From: Bradyrhizobium sp. BR 10289
GTDB taxonomy: Bacteria; Pseudomonadota; Alphaproteobacteria; Rhizobiales; Xanthobacteraceae
DNA length: 64,000 bases
Assembly: GCF_019455385.1 (NCBI RefSeq)
Contig: NZ_JACOFR010000013.1
Location: 1-64,000, forward strand
Direction: 5' to 3'
Below are positions 24,898-33,434 of the stretch, one piece after another (position 1 is the stretch's first letter; the number at the start of each line of letters is the position of its first letter). A program made the position numbers and the translations under genes. The notes beneath the pieces are model-generated. The model made no database searches. It had not been told where the DNA came from and saw only the letters and a program-made list of their open reading frames with translations.

Positions 24898-25968
24898 ATG
24901 CCTGCGCGCCGTCATGCCATCGCAACCCTAGCGGCGCTCGGGCTGGCCCTGACGTTCACCGTGGGTCAGGCGCAAACGCTCACGCCGGCGCAATCGGAGG
25001 CGCAGGCCGCCTACGATCGCGCGCTCGCCGATTTCAAATCCATCCTCGCCGAGCGGCGGCGCCAGATCGAGGCGAAGGAGCCGCTGCCGAACCTGCCGGG
25101 CCAGGCGCTTTATCTCGCGCGCGTCGCCATGATCAGCGCCTACAAGGATCTCACCGACGCGATCCCGTCGCGGATCGGCAAGCCGAACAAGTTCGGGATT
25201 CCGCCGGCCTATTTCGATGCCGCGATCGAACCGCTGGTCGACGAATACGCAGACATCTTCGAGATCATGGAAGCGCCGCCCGCGAGCGCGCAGAATTCAG
25301 CAACCCCGTTCAACGACGTGATCGATCTCGGCACAGCGATTGCGCGCGCCAAGGGGCTTGCGCCTGCCGATGCCGCCGCCGCGGGCCGCATCAGCCTGGG
25401 GCTGTTCTATGCCGAGACCAACGGCAAGCAGAACGTCCGCAATGCGCGCTCGAACACCTATATGGGCAGTTTCCAGACCGGCCCCTCCGAGGACCGCAAC
25501 GGCCAGCGCAAATGGGTGGCCATCAAGGGCGCGATCGCGGCCGCCGATCCCGCATTGAACGCGCGCGACGACAAGGAAGAGGCGCGGTCCCGCGGCACCG
25601 ATCGCCGCTTCAATCACTGGACCAATGTCCGCGACGGCCTCATGAATGCGCATGCGGAGCTGTTTGCCGAGATTCCCGCGATCGCGAAGACGCTGCCAGA
25701 TCCGATCGAGCAGATGAAGCTGTTCGAGCTGATCCAGATCATCCCGACGCCGACGCGCGCAGCGCTCAAATCGGGTGATCTCCTGAATTACCGGGTGTCC
25801 AGCCCGACGATCATGAAGCACCTGCGCAACAACAGCATCTTCGCCTTCGGCAAGACCGATCGTGCGCGAAGCTCGGCCAGCTTCCGCGAGATCCTGGGCG
25901 CGATGTGGCTGTTCAAGCGCAAGTTCGAGAAGGCGATGGTGAAATATTCGCAGCTTAGGGGACGCTAA
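24898..25968 (+). CDS. Exported protein, function unknown (weak lysozyme-like motif)
   Basis: A 356-residue protein. It has a signal peptide (ALGLALTFTVGQAQ, cleavage near residue 26), a helical N-terminal part with AYDRALADFKSILAERRRQI, and a central segment RISLGLFYAETNGKQNVRNA followed by SNTYMGSFQTG near residues 165-200. That segment resembles in outline the Glu then G-x-x-Q pattern of soluble lytic transglycosylases, but the similarity is short and I would not name it as an enzyme. The C-terminus is basic. A good GGGGGGA site precedes the ATG. No partner genes point to a role. Confidence 0.75.
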   Translation: MPARRHAIATLAALGLALTFTVGQAQTLTPAQSEAQAAYDRALADFKSILAERRRQIEAKEPLPNLPGQALYLARVAMISAYKDLTDAIPSRIGKPNKFGIPPAYFDAAIEPLVDEYADIFEIMEAPPASAQNSATPFNDVIDLGTAIARAKGLAPADAAAAGRISLGLFYAETNGKQNVRNARSNTYMGSFQTGPSEDRNGQRKWVAIKGAIAAADPALNARDDKEEARSRGTDRRFNHWTNVRDGLMNAHAELFAEIPAIAKTLPDPIEQMKLFELIQIIPTPTRAALKSGDLLNYRVSSPTIMKHLRNNSIFAFGKTDRARSSASFREILGAMWLFKRKFEKAMVKYSQLRGR

Positions 25969-26167
25969 AGGATTGGTCCCAGCGGAGCATGAAGTCCGGA
26001 TAACTCCGCCAGGATCGGCCACTGGTGCCAGGGACGGAGCGGTCAAAGGCGTTCGACGGCGAACCGTCGACCAAGACGTCCACGCTCAAATTGCAGGTCA
26101 GTCCCGCGAGCTCAGAATCGCTGAGCAATAGGCAAGTCCCGGAAGGAACAATTGGAGGGGCGGTCAC
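25955..26167 (-). CDS. Possible small protein coupled to the GNAT gene
   Basis: A 70-codon frame starting with GTG at 26167. This GTG overlaps the TGA of the upstream acetyltransferase as GTGA, a translational-coupling arrangement. The translation is not Arg-rich, contains CNLSVDVLVDGSPSN and SWRSYPDFMLRWDQS, and ends 14 bases inside the end of the convergent gene. It could be a real small protein, a decayed gene or chance. A short hairpin, TCGACGG-CGAA-CCGTCGA (26053-26070), lies within it. No other gene is seen between 25969 and 26163. Confidence 0.3.
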   Translation of the reverse strand: MTAPPIVPSGTCLLLSDSELAGLTCNLSVDVLVDGSPSNAFDRSVPGTSGRSWRSYPDFMLRWDQSFSVP

Positions 26168-26679
26168 AGCCGCTTGGTGAAGTGGTAGCGACGAATGCCA
26201 CCACCCAGCGTCTTGTTGCTGGCGGCATCGGCGATTTCCTCACGCACGTTCTCGTATCCGGCGCTTCGATACAGCGCCAGCGCATCCTGCTGAAGCTCGG
26301 ACGTGCTCAACTGCAGTTCCAGCCGATTGCGGCGACGACACTCCTCCTCCGCAAACGCCAACATTTTTCGCGCGATCCCCCGGCGTCGCGCGCCGGGAGC
26401 GACGTACATGCGCCGTAACTCCATCGTCCGATCGCCAACGGCTTCCAGCCCGAACATGCCGACAATGTCGCCGTCGACCGCGACCCAGAAACCGCCGTTC
26501 CGGCTGGCATAATAATCGGAGAGACGATCGATCTCCTCCGCGAGGGAGCGGGCAATGTATCCCTCAAACGCCTCCGCCAGATGTGCCGGCGCCAGCAGGC
26601 GATTGACCTGGATGAACAGGTCGCGCACGGCCGCTGCGTCGGCCGGCAAGAAAGCGCGGATCTGAAGTTCGCTTGCCAT
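26164..26679 (-). CDS. GNAT family N-acetyltransferase
   Basis: A 171-residue GNAT protein. It has the N-terminal IRAFLPADAAAVRDLFI strand-helix and a central MELRRMYVAPGARRRGIAR motif, with RRRGIA as the acetyl-CoA pyrophosphate loop. The C-terminal ALALYRSAGYENV contains the conserved Tyr. It acetylates an unknown amine. It begins 14 bases after the stop of the binding-protein gene at 26694 and is likely cotranscribed with it, so the acetyl acceptor may be the compound that protein binds. This is inference. Confidence 0.87.
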   Translation of the reverse strand: MASELQIRAFLPADAAAVRDLFIQVNRLLAPAHLAEAFEGYIARSLAEEIDRLSDYYASRNGGFWVAVDGDIVGMFGLEAVGDRTMELRRMYVAPGARRRGIARKMLAFAEEECRRRNRLELQLSTSELQQDALALYRSAGYENVREEIADAASNKTLGGGIRRYHFTKRL

Positions 26680-26693
26680 CGAGCCGCCGGCCG

Positions 26694-27485
26694 CTACTCC
26701 GTGCGGATCGGCGTGTCCTTCAGGCCGTTGTTGTCATAGGCCTTGCGCAAGGTGCCGTTCGTCACCGCCTCGTTCATGAACTTGCTGGCGAACGCCAGCG
26801 ACCGGCCGTGGCCGAGCGGCACGGCAACGGCCGTCACCGTCTTCTTGAAGGTTTCGTCCAGCACCCTGGTCCCCGGAATCTTCTGCGCCATCTTGTTGAG
26901 TTGGTCGCGCGACAGCGCGAAGGCGTCGATCTCACCGCTCTTGAGGAGGCCGAATATCTCGTCATAGGTCTGATAACCCGTGACCTTCGCGTTCTTCAGA
27001 TGCGCCTGCGCGCCGCGCATGGTCGTTGTGGCGTTGACGGCGGCGACTTTGATGCCCGCCTGGTCGAGCGTGGCAAAATTGGTGATGGTCGATCCGGCCT
27101 TGACGATGTAGGTGGCGTCCGCGACTTCGTAGATCGGGCCGAACAGCATCTTGGTCTCCCGCTCGGGATCCTTGGGCAGCCAAGCGACGTCCCACGTCCC
27201 CTTGTTCGCCGCATCGGTGATCTGCCCGGAATTCTGATGCACGACATATTCGACGCCCACGCCCAGTTGCGCCGCCATCTCCTTGCCGAGGTCGACGGGC
27301 ACACCGGCATAGCCTGCCTCGGTCTTGGTCGACCAGAACGCGCCGCCGGCCGGGCTGATCGCGATCGCGACCCGCAGCTTGCCGGTCGGTGCGATCTCGT
27401 CCTTCAAACCATCGGCTAGTGCAGGCATGGCGAGGGCCGCTGCGAGGACGAGGCCGGCAAGGGCCGTGTGGAGGGACGTGGACAT
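26694..27485 (-). CDS. Orphan amino acid-type solute-binding protein
   Basis: A 263-residue family-3 periplasmic binding protein. The signal peptide ends near ALADG (about residue 25), then GKLRVAIAISPAGGAFWSTK, GVPVDLGKEMAAQLG and a typical lobe-closing DQAGIKVAAVNATTTMRG. No permease or ATPase gene accompanies it, so it must use a transporter encoded elsewhere or serve as a sensor. GAGGAG lies 8 bases before the start. A GNAT gene follows immediately. Confidence 0.87.
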   Translation of the reverse strand: MSTSLHTALAGLVLAAALAMPALADGLKDEIAPTGKLRVAIAISPAGGAFWSTKTEAGYAGVPVDLGKEMAAQLGVGVEYVVHQNSGQITDAANKGTWDVAWLPKDPERETKMLFGPIYEVADATYIVKAGSTITNFATLDQAGIKVAAVNATTTMRGAQAHLKNAKVTGYQTYDEIFGLLKSGEIDAFALSRDQLNKMAQKIPGTRVLDETFKKTVTAVAVPLGHGRSLAFASKFMNEAVTNGTLRKAYDNNGLKDTPIRTE

Positions 27486-27580
27486 GTCATGTTCTCCTCG
27501 CTTTTCTTCTTCCGGGCCACATCGTCTCCGTCACGCGGCCTTTGACACAATTGTGGTTGATCAGGCACGCGATGAAAAGC

Positions 27581-27598
27581 GGTTTGTCGTGACAAACC
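27581..27598. promoter_or_regulatory. TetR-type palindromic operator candidate upstream of RND genes
   Basis: GGTTTGTC-GT-GACAAACC is a perfect 8+8 base palindrome with a 2-base spacer, about 120 bases before the adaptor gene. A CACAATTGTG palindrome (27546-27555) overlaps a consensus TTGACA (27542-27547). Palindromes of this size and position are typical of TetR/AcrR control of RND pumps. No regulator gene is adjacent, so the binder must be encoded elsewhere. Confidence 0.5.
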
Positions 27599-27719
27599 TG
27601 TCAGAGGCCACGCCGCAGTTTGCAGTGCAAGGCGACAGACTACCATGGCTATGGTGTTCCACGGCCATGCGTTTGTTGATAGCCTGCCGCACCGACACAC
27701 CGCAATCGGGGGCCACCGA

Positions 27720-28913
27720 ATGATCTCAGCGAATCCCGCATCTCTCGCCCATCGCAATGGAGAGTGGAGCCGGATCGGAGGAGCGCTGACCGCCTTGGCG
27801 GCAATGGCCGTCCTCGCCGGCTGCGAAGACAAGAATGCCTATGTCGCCCCGCCGCCGCCGAAAGTGGATGTGGCAACGCCGGTGCAGCGCCCGGTCACCC
27901 GCTATGTCGAGGCCACCGGCAACACCGCGCCGATCAAGAATGTCGATCTCGTCGCGCGCGTGCAGGGCTTTCTGCAATCGCAGGATTATCAGGACGGCAG
28001 CTTCGTCAAGCAGGGCACCCAGCTGTTCACGATCGAGCCGGAGACCTACAAGCTCAAGCTCGAGCAGGCGCAGGCCGCCGAGGCTGGCGCGCAGGCCTCG
28101 CTGCGGCAGGCGGAGGCAGACTACAAGCGGCAGGCCGAGCTGGTGCAGCGCCAGGCGGTCTCGCAGGCCACGCTCGATACCTCGACATCGACGCGCGACA
28201 ACGCGCAGGCCAATCTCCAGCAGGCCCAGGCCAACACCCGCCTCGCCGAGGTCAATTACGGCTACACCAAGGTGACCGCGCCGTTCGACGGCATCGTCAG
28301 CGCCCACATGGTCTCGGTCGGCGAGCTGGTCGGCGTCTCCTCCCCGACCCAGCTCGCGACCATCGTCGCGATGGACCCGATCTATGTGAACTTCACCGTC
28401 AACGAACAGGACGTGCTGCGCATCCGTGCCGAAGCCGCGCGCCGCGGGCTCACCACCGCCGACATGAAGCAATTCCCGATTCAAGTGGGCCTCCAGACCG
28501 AGACCGGCTATCCGCACGATGGCAAGCTCGACTACGTCTCGCCCACCATCAACCAGTCGACCGGCACGCTCGCGGTGCGCGGTCTCGTGCCGAACGACAA
28601 GCGGGTGCTGCTGCCCGGCTATTTCGTCCGCGTTCGCGTGCCCTTCACCCAGGAAAAGGACGCGCTCCTCGTTCCCGACACCGCACTCGGCAGCGACCAG
28701 GGCGGCCGCTATCTCCTCATTGTCAACGGCGACAATGTGGTCGAGCAGCGCAAGGTGCAGATCGGCCCCGGCGACAACGGCCTGCGCGTGATCGAGAGCG
28801 GCCTGAAGCCCGATGACCGCGTGGTGACCGCCGGCCTCCTGCGCGTGATCCCGGGCCAGAAGGTCGACCCACAGGTGACGAAGATCGAGCAGCCTCAGGC
28901 GTCGGCCAAGTAA
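27720..28913 (+). CDS. RND efflux periplasmic adaptor lipoprotein (AcrA/MexE-like)
   Basis: A 397-residue membrane-fusion protein. A lipoprotein signal ends in the lipobox LAGC (Cys near residue 32). The barrel/lipoyl region VDVATPVQRPVTRYVEATGN and DLVARVQGFLQSQDYQDGSFVKQG is followed by a long coiled-coil hairpin (about 110-180), then TKVTAPFDGIVSAHMVSVGE and the C-terminal membrane-proximal domain. It bridges the inner-membrane RND pump encoded 10 bases downstream to an outer-membrane channel. The start at 27720 puts the lipoprotein signal at the N-terminus; an ATG at 27645 is in frame but adds a non-signal leader. Confidence 0.94.
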   Translation: MISANPASLAHRNGEWSRIGGALTALAAMAVLAGCEDKNAYVAPPPPKVDVATPVQRPVTRYVEATGNTAPIKNVDLVARVQGFLQSQDYQDGSFVKQGTQLFTIEPETYKLKLEQAQAAEAGAQASLRQAEADYKRQAELVQRQAVSQATLDTSTSTRDNAQANLQQAQANTRLAEVNYGYTKVTAPFDGIVSAHMVSVGELVGVSSPTQLATIVAMDPIYVNFTVNEQDVLRIRAEAARRGLTTADMKQFPIQVGLQTETGYPHDGKLDYVSPTINQSTGTLAVRGLVPNDKRVLLPGYFVRVRVPFTQEKDALLVPDTALGSDQGGRYLLIVNGDNVVEQRKVQIGPGDNGLRVIESGLKPDDRVVTAGLLRVIPGQKVDPQVTKIEQPQASAK

Positions 28914-28923
28914 GGAGCCGGCC

Positions 28924-31900
28924 ATGATCTCAAAATTCTTCATCGAGCGGCCGGTCCTCTCGAACGTCATCGCGCTCCTGATGATCCTGATCGGCGGCGT
29001 CGCGCTGTTCAACCTTGCGATCGCGCAATATCCCGACGTTGTGCCGCCGACCGTGCAGGTCACCACGCGCTATCCCGGCGCCAGCGCCAAGACCGTGATC
29101 GACACGGTGGCCCTCCCGATCGAGCAGCAGGTCAACGGCGTCGAGGACATGCTCTACATGCAGTCCTACAGCGCCTCCGATGGCACCTATACGCTGACCG
29201 TCACCTTCAAGATCGGCACCGATCTCAACTTCGCGCAAGTGCTGGTGCAGAACCGCGTCTCCAGCGCGCTGTCGCAATTGCCGCAATCGGTGCAGAACCA
29301 GGGCGTCACCGTCCAGAAGAAGTCGACCTCGATCCTGCTGTTCGTGACGCTGACCTCGCCGGACAAGAAGTACGACAGCCTTTACCTGAGCAACTACGCC
29401 ACCATCAACATCCGCGACGAGCTCTCGCGCCTGCCCGGCGTCGGCAACGTCACCGTGTTCGGCGCCGGCCAGTATTCGATGCGGATCTGGCTGGACCCGA
29501 ACAAGCTGCAGGCCCGCGGTCTCGTGCCGCAGGACGTCATCAACGCGATCCAGCAACAAAGTCAGCAGGTCTCGGCCGGCCAGGTCGGCGCACCGCCGAC
29601 GCCGCCGGGCCAGGCGTTTCAGTACACGCTCAACGTCAATGGACGGCTCGACGACACCAGCCAGTTCGAGAACATCATCGTCAAGACGGGCACGAGCGGC
29701 GATGTCACGCGCGTGCGCGACGTCGGCTGGGTCGAGCTCGGCGCGCAGACCTACAGCCAGATCTTCTCGCTGAACAAGCAGCCCGCGGTGGGCATCGGCG
29801 TATTCCAGTCGCCCGGCGCCAACGCGCTCGAGGTCGAGCAGGCCGTCGAGAAGAAGATGGTCGAGCTCGCCAAGCGTTTTCCCGAAGGCATCAAATACGA
29901 CACGCCGTTCGACACCACCAAATTCGTCGAGGCCTCGGTGCACGAGGTCTACATGACGCTGATCGAGGCCGGCCTCCTGGTGCTGGTCGTGATCCTGGTG
30001 TTCCTGCAGGACTGGCGCGCGATGCTGGTACCGGCAACGACCGTGCCGGTCACCATCATCGGCGCCTTCGCCGCGATGGCGGCGCTCGGCTTCACCATCA
30101 ACATGTCGACGCTGTTCGCAATTGTGCTCGCGATCGGCATCGTCGTCGACGACGCCATCGTCGTGGTGGAAGGCGCCGCGCACAATATCGAGCAGGGCAT
30201 GAACGGCCACGACGCCGCGATCAGGGCGATGGACCAGCTGTTCGCGCCGATCGTCGGCATTACGCTGGTGCTCATCTCGGTCTTCCTGCCGGCCTCGTTC
30301 CTCGCGGGACTCACGGGCCGCATCTACTCGCAATTCGCGCTGGTGATCGCGGCCACCGCGCTGCTGTCCGCCATCAACGCCGCGACGCTGAAGCCGACGC
30401 AATGCGCGCTGTGGCTGCGGCCGGCGGTGCCGCCGGAGCAGCGCAACTTCTTCTATCGCGGCTTCAACAACGTCTATAACCGGGTCGAGCGCGGCTACAC
30501 GCGACTGATCACCTTCCTGGTCAAGCACGCCACCATCTCGGTCGCATTCGCGCTGGTCGTTATCGGGATCAGCGGCTATGGCCTGTCGCGGGTGCCGACC
30601 GGCTTCCTTCCGATCGAGGATCAGGGCTATCTGATCGCGGCGATCCAGCTGCCCGACGGCGCCTCGCTGGAACGGACCCAGAAGGTGCTCGACCGCGCCA
30701 GCGAGATCATCAAGGACACGCCCGGCGTCCAGCAGGTCATCACCATCGCCGGCATCTCCGCGCTCGACAGCAGCGCCAGCCTCGCCAATGCCGGCGTCGC
30801 CTATATCATCCTGAAGGACTGGGAGGCGCGCAAGGGCCCGGGCGAGGATCTGCGCTCGCTGGTCTACGGGCTCAACGACAAGCTCGCCGTGATCATGGAG
30901 GCGCGCACGATCGTGCTGCCGCCGCCGCCCATTCAAGGCATCGGCAACGCCGCCGGCTTCTCGATGCAGGTCGAGCTGCGCGACGGCAACAGCGATTTCG
31001 CCAAGCTGCAGGCGATCACGGCAGCTCTCGTCTCCAACGGCCAGAGCCAGAGCGCGCTGCAGCGCGTGCAGTCCTCGTTCCGCTCCTCGGTGCCGCAATT
31101 CAACGTCGAGATCGACCGCATCAAGACGCAGACGCTGCACGTCACCACCGATCAGGTGTTCGCGGCACTGTCGACCTATCTCGGCTCGTCCTATGTCAAC
31201 CAGTTCAACAAGTTCGGCCGCGTGTTCCAGGTCTATACGCAGGCCGATCCCGCCTTCCGCGTCACCGAGCGCGACATCGCCAACATGCAGGTGCGCAACT
31301 CGAACGGCGACATGATCCCGATCGGCACCGTCGCAACGATCACGCCGGCGACCGGACCGTCGCTGATCAGCCTCTACAATCTCTATCCCTCCTCGACCGT
31401 GATCGGCCTGCCGGCGCAGGGCTATTCGTCCGGCCAGTCCTTGAGCTTAATGGAGCAGATCGCGGACAAGACGCTGCCGCAGGGCACCGGCTATGAATGG
31501 ACCGCGATGTCCTACCAGGAGAAGGCGGTCTCGAACCAGATCTACTGGGTGTTCGGCCTCGCCATGCTGCTGGTCTATCTCGTGCTCGCCGGCCAGTACG
31601 AGAGCTGGTACGCACCGATCTCGGTGATCCTCGCGGTGCCGCTGTCGCTGCTCGGGCCGACGCTGATCCTCAATGGCTTGAAGATCGACAACAACCTCTA
31701 TTGCCAGATCGGCCTGATTCTCCTGATCGCGCTGTCGGCCAAGAACGCGATCCTGATCGTCGAGGTCGGGCTCGAGCTGCACGGCCGCGACGGCAAGCCG
31801 GTGCTGGAATCCGCAATCGAGGCGGCACGCGCCCGCTTCCGCCCGATCCTGATGACGTCGTTCGCCTTCATCCTCGGCGTCGTGCCCCTGGTGCTCGCGA

Positions 31901-32079
31901 CCGGCGCCGGCGCCAGCGCGCGCAAGTCGATCGGCATCACGGTGTTCTCGGGCATGCTGGCCTCGACCTGCCTTGCGGTGCTGTTCGTGCCGGCCTTCTT
32001 CGTGGTGGTGCAACGCTTCGAGAACTGGCGGGCGAGCAAGAAGGCGCCGAAGGCAAAGCCTGCGGCGGAGGCAGGCTGA
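28924..32079 (+). CDS. RND multidrug efflux inner-membrane transporter (AcrB/MexF-like)
   Basis: A 1051-residue HAE1-type RND transporter of full length. It begins MISKFFIERPVLSNVIALLM and has large periplasmic loops after helices 1 and 7. The proton-relay Asp pair is in IGIVVDDAIVVVEG near residue 405, and helix 6-11 motifs include GLTGRIYSQFALVIAATALL and FILGVVPLVLATGAG. It exports hydrophobic drugs or metabolites by proton antiport. It forms an operon with the adaptor. No outer-membrane factor is present, so a TolC-like protein is encoded elsewhere. Confidence 0.95.
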   Translation: MISKFFIERPVLSNVIALLMILIGGVALFNLAIAQYPDVVPPTVQVTTRYPGASAKTVIDTVALPIEQQVNGVEDMLYMQSYSASDGTYTLTVTFKIGTDLNFAQVLVQNRVSSALSQLPQSVQNQGVTVQKKSTSILLFVTLTSPDKKYDSLYLSNYATINIRDELSRLPGVGNVTVFGAGQYSMRIWLDPNKLQARGLVPQDVINAIQQQSQQVSAGQVGAPPTPPGQAFQYTLNVNGRLDDTSQFENIIVKTGTSGDVTRVRDVGWVELGAQTYSQIFSLNKQPAVGIGVFQSPGANALEVEQAVEKKMVELAKRFPEGIKYDTPFDTTKFVEASVHEVYMTLIEAGLLVLVVILVFLQDWRAMLVPATTVPVTIIGAFAAMAALGFTINMSTLFAIVLAIGIVVDDAIVVVEGAAHNIEQGMNGHDAAIRAMDQLFAPIVGITLVLISVFLPASFLAGLTGRIYSQFALVIAATALLSAINAATLKPTQCALWLRPAVPPEQRNFFYRGFNNVYNRVERGYTRLITFLVKHATISVAFALVVIGISGYGLSRVPTGFLPIEDQGYLIAAIQLPDGASLERTQKVLDRASEIIKDTPGVQQVITIAGISALDSSASLANAGVAYIILKDWEARKGPGEDLRSLVYGLNDKLAVIMEARTIVLPPPPIQGIGNAAGFSMQVELRDGNSDFAKLQAITAALVSNGQSQSALQRVQSSFRSSVPQFNVEIDRIKTQTLHVTTDQVFAALSTYLGSSYVNQFNKFGRVFQVYTQADPAFRVTERDIANMQVRNSNGDMIPIGTVATITPATGPSLISLYNLYPSSTVIGLPAQGYSSGQSLSLMEQIADKTLPQGTGYEWTAMSYQEKAVSNQIYWVFGLAMLLVYLVLAGQYESWYAPISVILAVPLSLLGPTLILNGLKIDNNLYCQIGLILLIALSAKNAILIVEVGLELHGRDGKPVLESAIEAARARFRPILMTSFAFILGVVPLVLATGAGASARKSIGITVFSGMLASTCLAVLFVPAFFVVVQRFENWRASKKAPKAKPAAEAG

Positions 32080-32095
32080 ACCCTCTCCTCCCCAT

Positions 32096-32207
32096 CATTG
32101 CGGGCGCAGCGACTTGTCCGCCGAAGCCTTGGCGTAGGCGGAAGCAATCCAGAATCCCTCCGCGGAGACAGCCTGGATTGCTTCGTCGCTACGCTCCTCG
32201 CAATGAC
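32096..32207. repeat. Intergenic palindromic repeat, family 6 (copy 1)
   Basis: CATTGCGGGCGCAGCGACTT at the left end pairs imperfectly with the right end CTCCTCGCAATGACG; inside are GAAGCAATCCAG and CTGGATTGCTTC. A copy in the opposite orientation is at 52517-52634. It lies between the convergent RND and MFS genes. Confidence 0.8.
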
Positions 32208-32211
32208 GAGA

Positions 32212-33384
32212 TCACGCCGCCGCCGGCATCCGGATCTCGCGAGGCAGGATGATGGCGGCGGCGATCGCGAGCAGGCACAAGCCGGCGAAGGCGTGCAGCA
32301 TCGTCACGAAGCCGCCCTGCTCGTAGAGCCAGGCGACGAGGCCGACCGAGGCGCCGGCCGCGGTGAAGCCGATGAAATAGCGCACGGCGTAGGCGCGCGA
32401 GCGCCATTCCTCGCTGGTGTATTTGCCGACCATGGCGTCGTTGACCGTGACCTGTCCGAACGCGCCCATGACGATGCCGATCGAGACCAGGATCAGCGGC
32501 AGATTGTTCAGGCTCGCGGCAAGATATAGGAACGGCGCCAGCATGAAGGAGAGCGGCAGTGCCACCGTCTTGAGCGAATAGCGATCGAGCAGCCGGCCGA
32601 TTGTGTACTGCGTCATGGCGCCGAACACATAGACGCAGGCCGCGATGACGCCGAGCAGCGCCGGGCTTTTGGTGAGATCGGCGAGCCGTTCCGCGAACAG
32701 TTTTGGCAGCGCAACGGTGACGGCGTTGAACGTGGTCGAGATCGCGATCACGACGATCAGCAGCGATAGCACCACGCGCCACATGTCCTTCTTCGCCACG
32801 CGCGCCTGCGCTGCCGCCTGCTTCGCGCCCTTGCGGTCCTCATGCACGATGCTGATCGCAAAGGCGATGCCGATCAGGATGGTGACCACGCCGGGGACGA
32901 TGAAGGCAAAACGCCAACCGAGATATTGGCCGATGACACCCGTCACCAGCGCGGAGGAGGCGACGCCGAGATTGCCCCAGACGCCGTTGATGCCCATCTC
33001 GCGGCCGAGCCGGTCGGCATAGGACACGATCATGGCGGTGCCGACGGGATGATAGATCGAGGCGAAAATGCCGATCGCGAGCAGCGCGGCACCGAGCTGC
33101 GCCGGGGTCTGGACGAAGCCGACCGAGATCATGGACAGCCCAATGCCGACGAAGAAGATCACCATCATGTGGCGGCGGCTCCAGCGGTCGCCGAGCCAGC
33201 CGGTGACGAGCGAGCCGGCACCGAACGCCACGAACCCCGGCGTCGCGTAGGGCAAGAGTTCCGAATAGGCCATGCCGAGCGCCGGCCCCATGATGATCAC
33301 GGCGGCGGCGAAGATCAGCATCGCATAATGGTCGATGAAATGGCCCGCGTTGACGAAACTGATGACCCGGTTGGGGCTGTTCAT
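32212..33384 (-). CDS. Major facilitator superfamily transporter (Fsr-like)
   Basis: A 390-residue MFS protein with 12 predicted helices. It has an early membrane-border motif NAGHFIDHYAMLIFAAAV, the loop 2-3 signature GWLGDRWSRRHMM and a central cytoplasmic loop (EDRKGAKQAAAQARVAKK). The N-terminus resembles the fosmidomycin-resistance exporter family, but the substrate is not readable. A good AGGAGAGG site precedes the start. It is divergent from an AraC-type regulator only 50 bases away, so it is almost certainly its target. Confidence 0.9.
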   Translation of the reverse strand: MNSPNRVISFVNAGHFIDHYAMLIFAAAVIIMGPALGMAYSELLPYATPGFVAFGAGSLVTGWLGDRWSRRHMMVIFFVGIGLSMISVGFVQTPAQLGAALLAIGIFASIYHPVGTAMIVSYADRLGREMGINGVWGNLGVASSALVTGVIGQYLGWRFAFIVPGVVTILIGIAFAISIVHEDRKGAKQAAAQARVAKKDMWRVVLSLLIVVIAISTTFNAVTVALPKLFAERLADLTKSPALLGVIAACVYVFGAMTQYTIGRLLDRYSLKTVALPLSFMLAPFLYLAASLNNLPLILVSIGIVMGAFGQVTVNDAMVGKYTSEEWRSRAYAVRYFIGFTAAGASVGLVAWLYEQGGFVTMLHAFAGLCLLAIAAAIILPREIRMPAAA

Positions 33385-33406
33385 GCGAATCCTCTCCTGC
33401 TTCGAA

Positions 33407-33428
33407 ATGAGTTATATGTCGGACTCAT
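33407..33428. promoter_or_regulatory. Inverted repeat in MFS/AraC divergent gap
   Basis: ATGAGT-N10-ACTCAT is a perfect 6+6 inverted repeat in the 50-base gap between the divergent MFS and AraC genes, just upstream of the AraC start. It is a candidate binding site for that regulator; binding is inference. Confidence 0.4.
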
Positions 33429-33434
33429 GACGGG

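Noticed and set aside
22449..24899. 816-codon minus-strand frame opposite the histidine kinase
   Set aside because: The plus strand carries every histidine kinase box in order; the minus frame has no recognisable motif.
28930..31140. 736-codon minus-strand frame opposite the RND transporter
   Set aside because: It is antisense to a full-length RND protein and has no motif of its own.
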